Below are positions 24,101 through 33,510 of a stretch of 64,000 nt of DNA, in pieces (position 1 is the first letter of the stretch; the number at the start of each line of letters is the position of its first letter). The DNA is from Akebia trifoliata (taxonomy: Eukaryota; Streptophyta; Magnoliopsida; Ranunculales; Lardizabalaceae): contig CM030714.1 in NCBI GenBank assembly GCA_017979445.1, forward strand, positions 9,431,049 to 9,495,048, written 5' to 3'. The notes under the pieces were generated by a model. That model was not told the DNA's origin. It saw nothing but the letters and a program-made list of their open reading frames with translations, and did not search any database. The position numbers and the translations under genes were made by a program.

Positions 24101-27100
24101 ATTCTCAAACCAGATTTTGTTCGAAATAATTGACCTATTTATTGAAAAAAGAATGTGTACATTGACATGTTTGATGCACACAATTAACATCCTGATTTTT
24201 TCCAAGTTCCTATGTTTTGCTATGGATCTCTGGTTTTATAGAAAATATGACTAAAAAAATGAGGATAGAAAAGAGGAGATGGGAAAAAAAGAAGTAAAAG
24301 GAGACATAGGGTTCTTGGTGGTATCGCACAGCTGCTTCTACTACTGCCTTATTTAGCAACTATAAATTGAGGCATAATGACCAACATAGCCCTACTTAAG
24401 TGATCAAAGCCAAAGACACTATTATAACCTACCAATAGCTAAACATTGCTATTTTCCATCTTCCTCACTCTTGTTCCTTTTTGAACTACAATTCGGTACT
24501 CCTAGAGATATTTTAGTTGATTGAAGCCAACAGAACACATTTCAGAATGTGATAGCATTTTCTTGTCTACTAAATTCAACATCTGTGTGGAAGGCTATGT
24601 CCTTATATTTAGGGGAACAAACTAGTTGAAAGGTTTTCATTTATTGGGTTGGTAGCAGTTCTTTAAGAACCTTCTGAAGCCATTTCAATGAGGCATTTTA
24701 CTTTGAAATTTACTTTGAAATTGATTGATTTAATATATATAGATATTGTATAAGAAATGGAATTTCTCGATATTTTCCCTTGCAAATGTGAAATTGAAAG
24801 ATTCTATTTTTGTCGCAAATTGTTAGATAATTTTGCTTCGGGCAATTTAGTAGAGCCAGGCAACTATGAGCCTAACATGCCTAGTTGTTTTGGTAATTCA
24901 AACATCTAACATCTTTTTTTGCTTCTCCACACTTTCTTAGTTTATAGAACAATTTATGGACATGCTTGTACATTATCTGGAATTGTACTTGGGAATGGTA
25001 CATTTATTTATCAAAATGCCTCGTATAAATCTATCTTCTGTACTACCCATGTATTTGTGTTATGTTAGATATATCGATGTTTTATATATGTGTCAGAAGG
25101 GCATATGTGTAATTTTATTTGTTTTCTAGTTTTATATATATACCACAATTCATAGTAAGAGAGTCAAGTTCGACTCCTTCCACTTTCTCCATTTTTTCTA
25201 CTCTAAACCCTAATTTGATCTTCTACATGGTATAAGAGAATCTCTAATGATCAGATTTTGGTTCTCTTCTTCCGCATTTTTCTTCTACTTATTTTTTCTC
25301 TTGGTATAAATCAATTTTTTTTTTTCGATCTGATTTGTACCTATTATATCCTCATGATGGTTAAAATCCTTTGTTTGGAGGATTTTGTCTTTGTAGTTGG
25401 AAAATATCCTTAATGTGATCATAGATCAAGGGATTTTCGTTAGTTATTAGTGGTTGGTTGTGGTGTGGTGGTTAGGTTTTAGATTGAGTTTCTGGTCTTC
25501 AAGGTACCCTACGACTTCATCTTGAAAGGATTTTGGAGCCTCACGATTTTATCTGGAGGAGTTTTAGACCTCTGTGACTTCACTGGAATATATTTTTCTA
25601 TTTTTTTTTTTTTTTTTTTTTTTCCTTACGTTTTTCGCAGATCTTGACTATAAAGAATTCATGTGGAGGAGATTTTCTACCAATAGAAAATCGTTCACGA
25701 AAATATCCAAAAAATTAATTTTGTAGGGAGAAGCGCCAAAAATTGTAGAGTAATTTTGTTGGTTTTTGGACAATCAGTTGTTTCATCATGGAGCAGAAAA
25801 CTATCTATTGATTTGATTGGACCTCAAATAACTTCTATTCGCTTAAATGAAAGTAACTACATACAATGGTCGAAAGTTGTGGAGATCTTTTTGAAGGCCA
25901 AGGGTCAGAAATCTCATCTAACCAAAGCAAAGTCTAATTCTCTTGATGAAAAGCCATTGAGGAATGGGAATAAGAAGATGTTCAAATTATTACTTGGTTA
26001 TGGAACAGTATGGAGCCGCAGATCAGTGCTAACTTTATGTTTTTGGATACTGCGAAGGAGATTTGGGAATGAGGGAGGCATATGTATTCGGGATCTAATA
26101 ATATTACCCGAATTTATGAGATCACTCAACATTATTTCTCTTTACAGCTGGATGATAAAACTTTGGATCAGACCTTCGCTTCATTGATGCGTATGCTTGA
26201 AGAGCTGAATCAATACCAACCCATTTCTAGTGATATCATTCAAATGCGGAAGCAAATAGAAGATATAAATGTTATTTGTCTTCTTTCATCCCTCCGATCA
26301 GAGTGTGATGCAGTCAAATTTCAAATTTTAGGAAGTCATGATCTTCCTTCCTTGACAGATGTTTTCTCAAGGCTAAAGAGGGCCACTCTACTAGACAATG
26401 GTCAACCTACGAGTGATATATTTGTTTTAGCTACTATTGGATATCATGGTAGTCGTGGTCACAAAGGTAGTCGTGGAGGTAGAGGTGATTTAGGGGGAGA
26501 TCGTGGAGGTCGTGGAACTCAAAAGTGTACCCATTGTAGTAAGGATGGGCACACCATTGAATTTTTTTGGGATCTTCATAGGAGACCAATTGTCCATCAG
26601 ACCTCATTATCTTCAACTCAGGATGTTGTTCAGCCTACTATTTCATCAAACCGGAGTATAGAGAAAGAATCCATTATCCTTTCTAGAGAAGAGTATGACA
26701 AATTAGTTTCCAACTCATCTACTACTACTTCTTTAGCCCATACAGGTTAGGTATCCACTTGTTTATTATCATTTACGAGACTCTAGATCATTGATTATGG
26801 TACGTCGAATCATATGAAAAGTAATTCTCACCTGTTATCATCTATTTCTCTATCTTCTTGTCAAAACATTAAATTAGTCGATGGGTCATTTTTTAAAGTT
26901 GTTGGGTTAGGAACTACACCACCCAATCCTAGTCTTTCCTTATCTTCAGGATTTTATGGTCTTAAATTTCCATTTAGTCTTCTTTCTACGAGCCAACTTA
27001 CAAAGAAATTTGATTGTTCAATGACATTTTTTCCTTCTCATTGTGTATTTCAGGATTTAAAGACAAAGAAAATGATTGGTAGCGGATGTGAAGTAAATGG

Positions 27101-30100
27101 TCTGTATCTTCTCGACAGTGCTCTAATTCCAGCAGGTCTTCATTCATCTTCTAATGCCTTTCAGTGACATTGCCAACTTGGTCATCCTTTTTCTTGTGTT
27201 TTACGGAGTCTAGTTCCTGCTTTAAATAAAAATTTCACACTTAATTGTGAAGTGCGCTAGTTTAGCAAACACCATCGAATGTCTTTTCCACTTAGTGTGA
27301 GTCGTAGAAAGTCCAGTCATTTTCATTTAGTGTATTCTAACATATGGTCCTTCCCCCACTACTTCTTATTTAAATTTTAAATATTTTGTTATTTTTGTGG
27401 GTGACCATTCAAGGATGACTCGGTGATTTTTAATGTAGGATTGTTCTGAGTTGTTTAATATATTTCAACAGTTTCATATGGAAATTTGAACCCAATTTGG
27501 TATTTTTTTATGCATTTTACATTCTGATAATGCAAAAGAATTTTTTTTGGTCGTTATACTACTTATTTGTAGTCTCACGATATTATTCATCAATCATCTT
27601 GTGTTTATACTCCTCAACAAAATGGGGTAGTTGAACCTAAAAACTGCCATCTCTCACGGTATTATTCATCAATCATCTTGTGTTTATACTCCTCAACAAA
27701 ATGGGGTAGTTGAACCTAAAAACTGCCATCTCTCACGGTATTATTCATCAATCATCTTGTGTTTATACTCCTCAACAAAATGGGGTAGTTGAACCTAAAA
27801 ACCACCATCTTCTTAAAGTTGCTTGTGCCTTAATGCTTCAGATGAAGGTTCCCAAATATTATTAGAGTGAGGTTGTGCTTACTGCTTGTCATCTCATCAA
27901 TCGTATGCCTACTGTTGTCCTTGATGGTACTTCTCCACATCAAATCTTATTTCCTGATCATCCTATTTTTCATCTTCCTCGTGTTTTTGAGTGTCTGTTT
28001 TGTTCATTATTTGGGTCCTGGTCATGACAAGTCAGATCCCAAAAGTTTGGAATGTGTTTCCTGGGTACTCTCGTACCCAAAAGGGTTGCTGGTGCTATAG
28101 TCCACATTTCGCAAATACTTTGTGTTGTGTTACATTTTTCGAGTCTACACCATACTTCTCTACTGGTTCATCTGTTGATGCTACATTAGAGAGTATTCCT
28201 TTACCTATTTCTGAACCCAACTCTTCTTCACAACTTCTAGTTTATCATAGGAGGACCACTATTGCACTGCCAACACCAACTTTTTTGTCATCTGGAGATC
28301 CATCTCAACCTCCTGTACCAGTACCTCCTTCCGTTCAGGTAATGGATGTTGCTTCATCTTCTAGTGAATTACCTATCACTATTCGCAAAGGTACCCGTTC
28401 TTGTGTTACTAGACATCCTATCTCTAATTTTGTTTCTTATGCTTCGTTGTTTTCTTCAATGTCTTCTTTTATCTCCACTGTCTCTTATGTTTCTATTCCT
28501 AAGAATCTCCGAAATGCCTTATCTCACCCGGGATGGAGGACAGCTATGGTTAATAAAAAGAATGCTTTACATCATAATGATATTTGGTTTCTAGTTTCTC
28601 TTCCTCTTGGGAAGCATGTTGTTAGTTTTAGGTGGGTCTACGTTGTTAAATTTCATCATAATGGCACAATTGATAAATTGAAAGCTCGATTAGTGTGTAA
28701 GGGATACACACAGACTTACGGAGTTGACTATGTTGAGACTCTCTCTTTAGTTGCGAAAATTACTTCGGTTCGAGTGTTGATTGTATTAGATGCTATGTTT
28801 GATTGGCCTTTGTATCAGTTAGATGTTAAAATGCCTTCCTACATGGTGATTTACATGAGGAAGTGTGTATGGAGCAACCACCTGGATTCGTTGCTCAAGG
28901 GGAGATTGGGAAAGTGTGTAAGTTTCGAAAACACTTTATGGTTTAAAACGATCTCCACGGACATGGTTTGGTAAGTTCAGTGATGTGGTTCTTTCATTTG
29001 GGATGATGCGGTGTCAGACATTTTGTTCAGTTTTTCAACAGAAAATTGAAAAAGGGTATGTGTTCTTAATAATTTATGTTGATGACATTGTTTTGACTAG
29101 TAGTGTTGTTGATGGGATACATAGGTTGAAGTCTTATCTTCAACAACAATTCTTCAACAACAATTTCATACCAAGGACTTGGAAAAATTGAGGTATTTTC
29201 TTGGTATTAAGGTAGGTCGTTTAAGTCGTGGTATTAGTCTCTCTCAGAGGAAGTATGTACTAGATTTATTAGAAGTGACACGATTACTTGGGTCCCAACC
29301 AGTGAGTACCCCTATGGACTAGAAGTTAAAACTTATTGTTGAACAGGGAGGTGTTTGATGATCCTAACAGATACAGGAGGTTAGTTGGAGAGTTGAATTA
29401 CCTCACCATCACAAGACCAAACATCTCACATGCTAGCATTGTGAGTCAGTTTATGGAAGCACCTAAGATGCCACACTAGGTAGTTGTTCAACGTATTATG
29501 AGGTACCTAAAGGTATCTTTAGGACGTGGTTTGTTATACAAGCCTAATGGTCATACTTGGATTGAGGGATATATAGACGCAGATTAAGCTGGTTCTCCCT
29601 CAGACAAGAGGTCTACCACAGGTTATTGTACCTTCATAGGAGATAATCTTGTATTATAGAAAAGCAAGAAGCAAACAGTAGTGGCCAGGTCAAGTGCAAA
29701 AGTTGAATATAGAACCATGCCTCATACTTGTTGTGAATTTATTTGGTTGATACATTTTCTCCAGGAGATTGGTTTCACAGTAGAGACTCTTATGAGTCTT
29801 TTATGTGATAACTAGGCAGTCATGCATATAGCTTCTAATTCTGTCTTTCACGAGCGCACGAAGCATATCAAAGTGGGTTGTCACTTTGTTCGTGAGCAAC
29901 TTCTGAGTGGTGAAATTGGCACAACGTATGTCAAGTCTGAAGATCAACTTGCTGATCTCTTTACTAAATTTTTGGGAAGTGATAGGATTACTTTTTTGTG
30001 TAACAAGATGGGATTATATGATATATATTCTCTAGCTTAAGGAATGTTAGATATATTGGTATTTTATGTGTCATAAGGGCATATGTGTAATTTAATTTAT

Positions 30101-32335
30101 TTTCTAGTTTTTTATATATACCACAGTTCATAGTGAAAAAGTCAAGTTCTACTCCTACAGATCACATGGTATTATGACTGTTTGTGCCCATTATATTTTC
30201 ATCTTTATAGCTCAATACAAAAGTTTGAATTTCTTTCCTTCATATCAATTCGACAAAACATTTTGGAGCAATTCTTCTCTCTCTCTCTCTTGATAACCAA
30301 ATTCTTCTTTTTCTTTTCATAGAATATGCTAAGAGAGCATGCCCATTACCTTCTCTCGCTGTGGACTTGTACTGTTACAAGTTTCTGTGGACTAGTGCGC
30401 TGTAAGACATTATTCCAGTAACTAACGAATATGTATTTTATCTTCCAGACTCGTAGCTTTGATGCTGATCTTCTGAATCCAATGTATCAGGCAAGGTGAG
30501 TTTTTCCTGCAAGAACATAATTTTTCCAATTTTGCATCATTGAGTGGCTTTAGTGAAGCTTTTTTCTTAGTCTTATTTTCTATGGTTGCATCATAATATT
30601 CTTCCATGATTTTCTCAGGTTTGAATCACTTTCAAAATCCATTTAGATTTTTCTTGTGTGTATCACATTTAAGATTTGAAAGTCTTCCATTTAGATTTTT
30701 CTTAACTGTGGTTGCATCCATGCAACACATTCAGGGCTCAAAAGGCAGCTGTTGAGTTCTTTTGGATTGGCGGACAGCAACTAGAATCATCTGTCAGACA
30801 CCTAGAATTCAATAAAGACACTTCTCATGGTTTCTCCGAGACAGAATTGGTGTGTTGGGAGTCTAACATTTTGTGGTCTCTAAGGCAGTATGACCATATA
30901 AATAAGCCGTTGGTTATTTGGGATGTCATAGCAGCATTGTCAGCTTTCAAGCATTCTATACCAAACTTCGTAGAACGTATACTGGACAAATGGATCTCGA
31001 GTTGGTTTGTTGGCCGCAATATAGACTTTTCCACCGAAAATATCTTGTTCCATGCCTCTCGTTTTCTATCTGAGATTCATACCCGTCGGATGCACCTTAT
31101 CAACATTATCTGTAGGCGTTTAGTACTACCTGACGTAAAGCCTGATATACTTGACATTGAACAGCTTAAAGTGGGAACAGTTGATGGTGTTGAAGATAAA
31201 CAACTGAATCTATGGATTGAGCTACTTGTTAGTAGTGCAAGAGAACTGCGAGTGAGGCTTGTTGCTATTAGTTTTGCAGCTGTTTTGAGTGAAGTATCTT
31301 GTTCTGCAACAAATACTTCAAGTAGAACTTGGTTGCCAGTTGGAGTTGCACAGATGGAACAGTGGGTTGCAATCAACCATGAACGTGTACCGGATCAACT
31401 TAAACTCCTCGACTCAGAAGTTAAAAAGCTTGGCATGAGGTACTTCTTGCCACAATCTTACATTTATTTCTTTGACTCGATGTTGTTCATGATTCACATT
31501 ATTGACCCTCTTCTAAGTCAGAACACTGGAATGTTACCCTTTTTCCCAGTCTTAGAAACCAGATCGTTTGGATGGAGTATAGTGGTTCAAGACATTGAAA
31601 ATAAGAGCTACTATTGGCACCCAAATTTTACTTATTACACCGCAATTAAAAATAAAGAAAATAAGTAAATGGTTGAGAATAATAAATGTTCTCATTTTGT
31701 TTTGTTTTGTGTGTTGTGTGTGTTTTTTGCTACATTTCTATTTTTTGGGTTTAAGATTTTATGAGCCTAATCTAATTGTAAACAACTATTGAAATTGTTT
31801 GAAGTACAAGTGTTATAATGTTTTGTAATGTTGAGATAATAATTTGAGCCAAACCTTCGTAATGTTTAAATGGTGTGTTTTAATATTTGTTAAAAGTGGA
31901 AAGCAAACTCTAGTTTTTATCTTTCAAATTACTAATCCTCTTTCCATAAACAACAGGCTCCACTCAATATGTGAATATGTTGCGGAAGAGCAATGTAGAT
32001 TTTGTTCTGCTTCGGTTCCATTTGAATCTCCTGAAGTTGCTTTCTGCCATGGTGTAACGTTCAACAATAGGGTTGGCCAAAGCCATAAGCTAGCACGCTG
32101 TGCCGTTACTATGCAGGTATGCCCTATCACTCCTCTTTGGTATTGTGTCTGCTGCAAGAGGTGGGCTTCTAAACTGACACCTCAGAGACTGTTTACAATG
32201 TCCAATTCTTCTTTAGAACTCAAGTCTTTAACTGAGTCTTCTCTACAAGAATCCTCAAGACCATTGTGTCCCTTTTGTGGGATACTACTACAAAGATTGC
32301 AACCAGAGTTTCTACTCTCTCCAACACCAGTATAA
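6243..32335 (+). CDS. TFIIIC 90-kDa subunit-like WD40/zinc-finger protein (GTF3C4 homologue), C-terminal ten exons
   Basis: Exons: 6243-6367, 6496-6935, 10523-10604, 10699-10875, 10951-11004, 23675-23767, 23854-23919, 30449-30495, 30735-31439 and 31957-32335 (TAA). All junctions are GT-AG and phases agree, giving one open frame of about 721 residues without its N terminus. WD40-type repeats are visible: [33 protein letters not shown] across the 6935/10523 junction, and [18 protein letters not shown] across the 12.7-kb intron. The last exon is the TFIIIC zinc-finger domain, with [22 protein letters not shown] and CPFCG. In this family the protein is part of the TFIIIC complex that binds B-box promoters of tRNA genes and recruits RNA polymerase III in the nucleus. 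Missing are perhaps 150-200 N-terminal residues, expected left of the window. Three introns are swollen by transposons, yet the coding sequence looks intact and under constraint. The family call is from recognition of the domain pattern. Confidence 0.9.
6936..9150. other. Intron 3 of TFIIIC90, left part
   Basis: No gene is seen. It includes ordinary AT-rich intron, a degenerate tandem array at 8570-8790 (listed separately) and a long (TA)n tract at about 9105-9150. The open frames at 7799-8135 overlap one another, show no family motif and are taken as chance. Confidence 0.5.
8570..8790 (+). repeat. Degenerate tandem array, ~50-base unit
   Basis: Three to four diverged units share the order CTTGG(C/T)(C/T)(G/A)AG, CTCTAC, TTTGGG and a short G-rich joint, seen best at 8600-8680 and 8690-8780. 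Units differ by small insertions, so the exact period is uncertain. Confidence 0.45.
9151..9546. repeat. Double-hairpin fold-back MITE, copy 2
   Basis: The double-hairpin core matches that at 3203-3566. Here the outer arms differ: TGGGTCGGGTTCCATGTACAC with ATCTACTCATATATCTACAA on the left is mirrored by TTGTAGATATATGAGTAGAT and GTGTACACGGATCCTGATCC on the right. It is inserted at the end of a (TA)n tract. The second hairpin has an internal duplication around GATTTTTGGTAAGCTAATTTTTGG. Confidence 0.8.
9669..9825 (-). mobile_element. LINE 3' end fragment (antisense)
   Basis: The poly-T start at 9669 is the poly-A tail of an element on the minus strand. Its minus-strand text contains GTGTTCTTTGAGGACTT and GGTTGGTCACCTCGC, which match the 3' part of the LINE at 53466-54300. 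It is severely 5'-truncated, as is common for LINE insertions. Confidence 0.65.
9826..10068. repeat. Double-hairpin fold-back MITE, copy 3 (left half missing)
   Basis: It starts inside the family core (TGAAACTTCTGACCCCATC), keeps the spacer and the second hairpin, and ends with the same outer terminus as copy 1 (GTTTGGCTC, AGAGGCCTCCGAAC, near 10040-10060). The left half is absent where the LINE tail at 9669-9825 abuts. Confidence 0.75.
11172..11575. repeat. Interspersed repeat with GGTTCGTGGT / CGGGTTCAT ends
   Basis: GAACTGGTTCGTGGTACGG near the left end and GAATCGGGTTCATTCTTGAG near the right recur in the same order at 32990-33500, where a younger insertion splits the repeat. The ends are partly inverted copies of each other. 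No coding capacity; class unknown. Confidence 0.5.
11945..12000 (+). mobile_element. RTE-type LINE/SINE 3' tail fragment
   Basis: CCAACCCTACCCC..CTTTGGGATAAGGATTTGATGATGATAAG is the familiar 3' end of plant RTE-clade LINEs, which finish in short trinucleotide repeats. Only the tail is present. Confidence 0.5.
12039..12159 (-). repeat. 3' LTR of the antisense copia element
   Basis: It matches 15654-15774 with few differences. On the minus strand it starts TGTTAAAATAAG and ends TTTCTAACT, so the usual terminal CA is CT in both LTRs. Adjacent at 12160-12170 is the purine-rich tract. Confidence 0.93.
13217..14291. mobile_element. PIF/Harbinger-type (Tourist-like) MITE inserted in the copia RT gene
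   Basis: The ends are GGCGGTGTTTGTTTG on the left and the complement of GGTGCTATTTGTTAA on the right, flanked by TTA duplications at 13214-13216 and 14292-14294. Subapical arms carry many TTCAGCRCTTA words in mirrored orientation. Removing it with one TTA restores RT reading continuity, which proves the insertion and its borders. It has no transposase. It contains a second MITE at 13460-13869. Confidence 0.9.
13460..13869. repeat. Double-hairpin fold-back MITE, copy 4 (nested)
   Basis: The core of the family (TTTTGGAATGAGTTGATT, GGTGAGGATGATCTC and complements) lies between third-type outer arms: AAACACCCCACAAATTAATAA left, TTATTAATTCATAGGGTGCTTT right. The same arms occur at 43722-44111 and 46363-46786. 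It lies wholly inside the PIF-type MITE. Confidence 0.8.
14910..15653 (-). other. Leader of the antisense copia element with degenerate repeats
   Basis: Between the 5' LTR and the RT remnant lie about 740 bases with no open frame matching gag. It repeats words such as CACCTACTAGTGTTGCCTGC and CACCTGCTGTGATTGCAGGG every 50-70 bases. The copia element at 15881 has a comparable repetitive leader. Confidence 0.55.
15654..15774 (-). repeat. 5' LTR of the antisense copia element
   Basis: 121 bases paired with 12039-12159. Its minus-strand end is followed directly by the tRNA-Met primer site at 15641-15653. Confidence 0.93.
15881..16056 (+). repeat. 5' LTR of the sense copia element
   Basis: 176 bases from TATTGGAAATAATC to AAATTCTTCT. 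It matches the 3' LTR except for scattered changes and a small length difference around TATAAATTATAAATTCATGCC. The moderate divergence points to an old insertion. Confidence 0.92.
16249..16780 (+). repeat. Leader of the sense copia element with degenerate CTG/CAG-rich repeats
   Basis: Words such as GCGACAGCACT, GGAGTGCTGTTGGG and CTTTACAGCCCTG return at irregular 60-110-base steps. No gag-like frame is present. This is untranslated leader between the primer site and gag. Confidence 0.55.
16870..17949 (+). pseudogene. Copia gag remnant with CCHC zinc knuckle
   Basis: Gag starts near 16890 ([14 protein letters not shown] in one frame) and runs in shifting frames with several in-frame TAG codons. 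An intact knuckle, [14 protein letters not shown] (CX2CX4HX4C), lies in the 17533-17949 frame. The protease site follows at about 17950. There the tryptophan before the active site is a stop and the DSG triad reads NYG, so protease activity is lost. Confidence 0.85.
18148..19190 (+). pseudogene. Copia integrase remnant, catalytic core intact
   Basis: The frame 18444-19190 gives an almost whole integrase core: first aspartate in HSDVWGPS, second in [10 protein letters not shown] and the glutamate in the MAERKN block, the normal D,D-35-E set. [10 protein letters not shown] and [11 protein letters not shown] mark the C-terminal GAG-pre-RT joint. The zinc-binding GAG_pre-integrase part before 18440 is frameshifted. 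The protein is open for 248 codons but is cut off from gag and RT. Confidence 0.88.
19194..21030 (+). pseudogene. Copia reverse transcriptase-RNase H remnant
   Basis: RT motifs in order are [13 protein letters not shown] (near 19590), [13 protein letters not shown] (near 19745), [11 protein letters not shown] (near 20010, catalytic pair kept), [20 protein letters not shown] and [19 protein letters not shown]. RNase H includes NADYDG near 20510 and [36 protein letters not shown] up to 21030. Many stops are TAG where the family has glutamine. A 59-base tandem duplication at 20546-20664 breaks RNase H. Confidence 0.9.
21034..21199 (+). repeat. 3' LTR of the sense copia element
   Basis: 166 bases, preceded by the polypurine tract and followed by target duplication CTTAT at 21200-21204. 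Confidence 0.92.
21235..22788. mobile_element. Non-autonomous Mutator-like element (MULE) with long TIRs
   Basis: Target duplications TTTAAGTAA (21226-21234) and TTTAAGTTA (22789-22797) are 9 bases with one mismatch, the length expected for Mutator. Terminal inverted repeats starting GGGAATTTTAGCTAATAATTCC pair strongly for about 110 bases, and weaker pairing continues for about 300, including CATCTCCATCATTGTTCTATT against its complement near 22493. No transposase is present. The interior, 21560-22440, is unlike the arms and could be captured sequence, but I recognise no gene in it. It lies 30 bases downstream of the copia element. Confidence 0.88.
22798..23674. other. Intron 5 of TFIIIC90, right end
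   Basis: AT-rich intron with a short C/A homopolymer stretch near 23230-23260. No repeat or gene recognised. The acceptor is TGATGACAG at 23666-23674. Confidence 0.6.
23920..25062. other. Intron 7 of TFIIIC90, left part
   Basis: Ordinary AT-rich intron between the exon ending 23919 and the copia element starting 25063. Nothing recognised. Confidence 0.55.
25063..25227 (+). repeat. 5' LTR of the third copia element
   Basis: It shares TGTTAGATATAT, AGGGCATATGTGTAATTT, TTTTCTAGTTTT and ATATACCACA with the 3' LTR. It is longer at its end (ACTCTAAACCCTAATTTGATC before the primer site). Confidence 0.88.
25756..26750 (+). pseudogene. Copia gag remnant with damaged zinc knuckle
   Basis: The UBN2-type gag is split by a frameshift near 26070: [18 protein letters not shown] in the first piece, then [18 protein letters not shown] and [15 protein letters not shown] in the second. 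A glycine-arginine stretch leads to [14 protein letters not shown]. There the last metal-binding cysteine of CX2CX4HX4C is phenylalanine, so the knuckle is broken. Confidence 0.88.
26760..28140 (+). pseudogene. Copia protease and integrase remnant
   Basis: The protease active site reads DYGTSNHM in place of the usual DSG-(A/T)-S. The 26814-27167 frame carries the region linking protease to integrase and ends in a stop. The first integrase aspartate is asparagine (VYSNIW, near 27331) while HSDNAKE at about 27520 is kept. A 79-base unit is repeated three times at 27576-27812 across the [13 protein letters not shown] region, shifting the frame. Confidence 0.82.
28141..30040 (+). pseudogene. Copia reverse transcriptase-RNase H remnant
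   Basis: [39 protein letters not shown] and PLYQLDVK in the frame ending 28974. A frameshift follows at DVK, then [12 protein letters not shown] near 29071 with both catalytic aspartates. RNase H: YIDAD followed by a stop at 29585, [32 protein letters not shown] and [13 protein letters not shown] up to 30040. Several in-frame stops and shifts make it dead. Confidence 0.88.
30045..30159 (+). repeat. 3' LTR of the third copia element (short)
   Basis: It matches the first part of 25063-25227 and then ends early. ACATGGTATTATGA just downstream resembles the primer-site region of the 5' side. Confidence 0.75.
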
Positions 32336-32600
32336 ATTATGTACTAAACCTTCTTTTTTTATATTCATTTTTATATTAAATAAAAATGATCATATTTATC
32401 CAATCCATTTGCCTCATCAATTTAATTGTTCATATCTTCTTGTATATTATTGATGCGGGGCTGGAGAGCTGGTGAGTTGACATGAATTTTATACTGCATC
32501 TGAGTGAAATGTTGCATCTGAGACCTGGTTTTATTAGATCACAAAAATATGCAGAGTTGGGTTAATCGGCATAATTACTCATGACAAAGTTGTCTTTTTT
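32336..32600 (+). terminator. 3' UTR and likely poly(A) region of TFIIIC90
   Basis: AATAAA at 32379-32384, 44 bases after the stop codon, sits in a T-rich stretch and is the nearest canonical signal. No transcript evidence is available, so the cleavage point is unknown. Confidence 0.5.
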
Positions 32601-32700
32601 GGGTGATCTGGACTTGAGCCCACTACCTCGAAATTGCATTAGGGTTTAGGCCCTCATGAGATGTTCTTTAGTCTCTTAACCAGCTAAGGTGATGGAGATC
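32601..32700 (-). mobile_element. tRNA-like fragment, probable SINE head or tRNA retro-copy
   Basis: On the minus strand a TTAGCTGGTTAAGAGA A-box-like block is followed by GGGCTCAAGTCC, a B-box-like block, then GATCACCC and an A-run (AAAAAAGACAAC). The spacing is larger than in a functional tRNA and no clover-leaf closes, so I call it a tRNA-derived relic. Confidence 0.35.
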
Positions 32701-32984
32701 AAAATTCAAAAGTGATGTGGATTGAAGTAGAAGAAAATGTATTAAAAGCACCCTTAAGCTTTAACTATGGTTACAAAAGGATTACACATGCATAATTGTT
32801 AGTGAATTTTTATCTTCATTTGAGATTATTCCAATGGATTGTATTATATATATAAAGGATTAAGGGAAGGTATGAGACAATTTGAGAGATGATCAGATCT
32901 TCAAAGTTCATTGAGCCAATTTTATTAATTATAAAAGTTTATCGATCTTTGGTTACTGCCAGTGTTACATTATTCGTTCCTACC

Positions 32985-33510
32985 ATTCCGAGCCACAAAC
33001 AATACAAAATAAGCTGGTTCGTGGTTTGGTTCGTAAAAACAATGAACCACTTACACTCTGTTTGGATTGAGAGAAATGGAGCGAAGAGAAAGGAACTAGT
33101 TTTCTCTCCATTTCTCATGTTTGAGAAGTTAAGTGATGAGAGAAGAGAAAGTAGGAAAGAAAATTGTAGAGATTTGGAGAGAATGAGAAAATGGAACAAA
33201 TTACTTCTTATTATATTATTCGCTTCTTTTCTCTCTTATCTATCGAAACAGGGTGGAGAGAAAGTAGCTTTATGTTCTCTTTTCTTCTCTCTATTTCTCT
33301 TACACAATCAGGGTATTTGGAAAATAAGAAACCCCTCTCCATTTCGGTTTATATAAGAGGTATCCTTGGTTTTTCAAACTGGTGACATGCCCCTCGACCT
33401 AGGTCATCTTTTCTAAGATTAACTTAATAAATGACATACGAATTGGGTTCATCCCAGAGTGGCAATCCTCAAACCCAAATTTCAAACAGAGCGAACTAGG
33501 TATAATAACA
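32985..33510. repeat. Second copy of the GGTTCGTGGT / GGGTTCAT repeat, with a nested insertion
   Basis: GCTGGTTCGTGGTTTGGTTC on the left and GAATTGGGTTCATCCCAGAG on the right match 11172-11575. The interior is replaced by a 33054-33320 insertion. The outer ends are approximate. Confidence 0.45.
33054..33320. repeat. Small TIR element (hAT/Harbinger-like MITE)
   Basis: CTCTGTTTGGATTG with AGAGAAATGGAG at the left is mirrored by TTTCTCTTACACAATCAGGG and ATTTGG at the right. The interior is purine-rich on one half and pyrimidine-rich on the other, so it can fold back. No clear target duplication. Confidence 0.5.

Larger units (their letters stand above)
25063..30159 (+). mobile_element. Third Ty1/copia LTR retrotransposon, inactive
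   Basis: The 5' LTR at 25063-25227 begins TGTTAGATATATCGATG and ends ACA, followed by a TGGTATAAGAGA primer site. The 3' LTR starts at 30045 after TAGCTTAAGGAA and is shorter, losing about 35-50 bases before its TACA end near 30159. No target duplication was found, so the right edge may have been rearranged. Gag, protease, integrase, RT and RNase H remnants lie between. It sits in sense in the 6.5-kb intron between exons ending 23919 and starting 30449. Confidence 0.92.

Noticed and set aside
27576..27812. Regularly spaced repeats that might suggest a CRISPR-like array
   Set aside because: The 79-base units are contiguous with no unique spacers, lie in a copia integrase of a plant genome, and are a simple tandem duplication.
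31440..31668. Continuation of the long TFIIIC90 exon as an alternative C terminus
   Set aside because: The ATGAG|GTACTT donor at 31439 joins in phase to 31957, which supplies the family's zinc-finger domain; the read-through is intron sequence.
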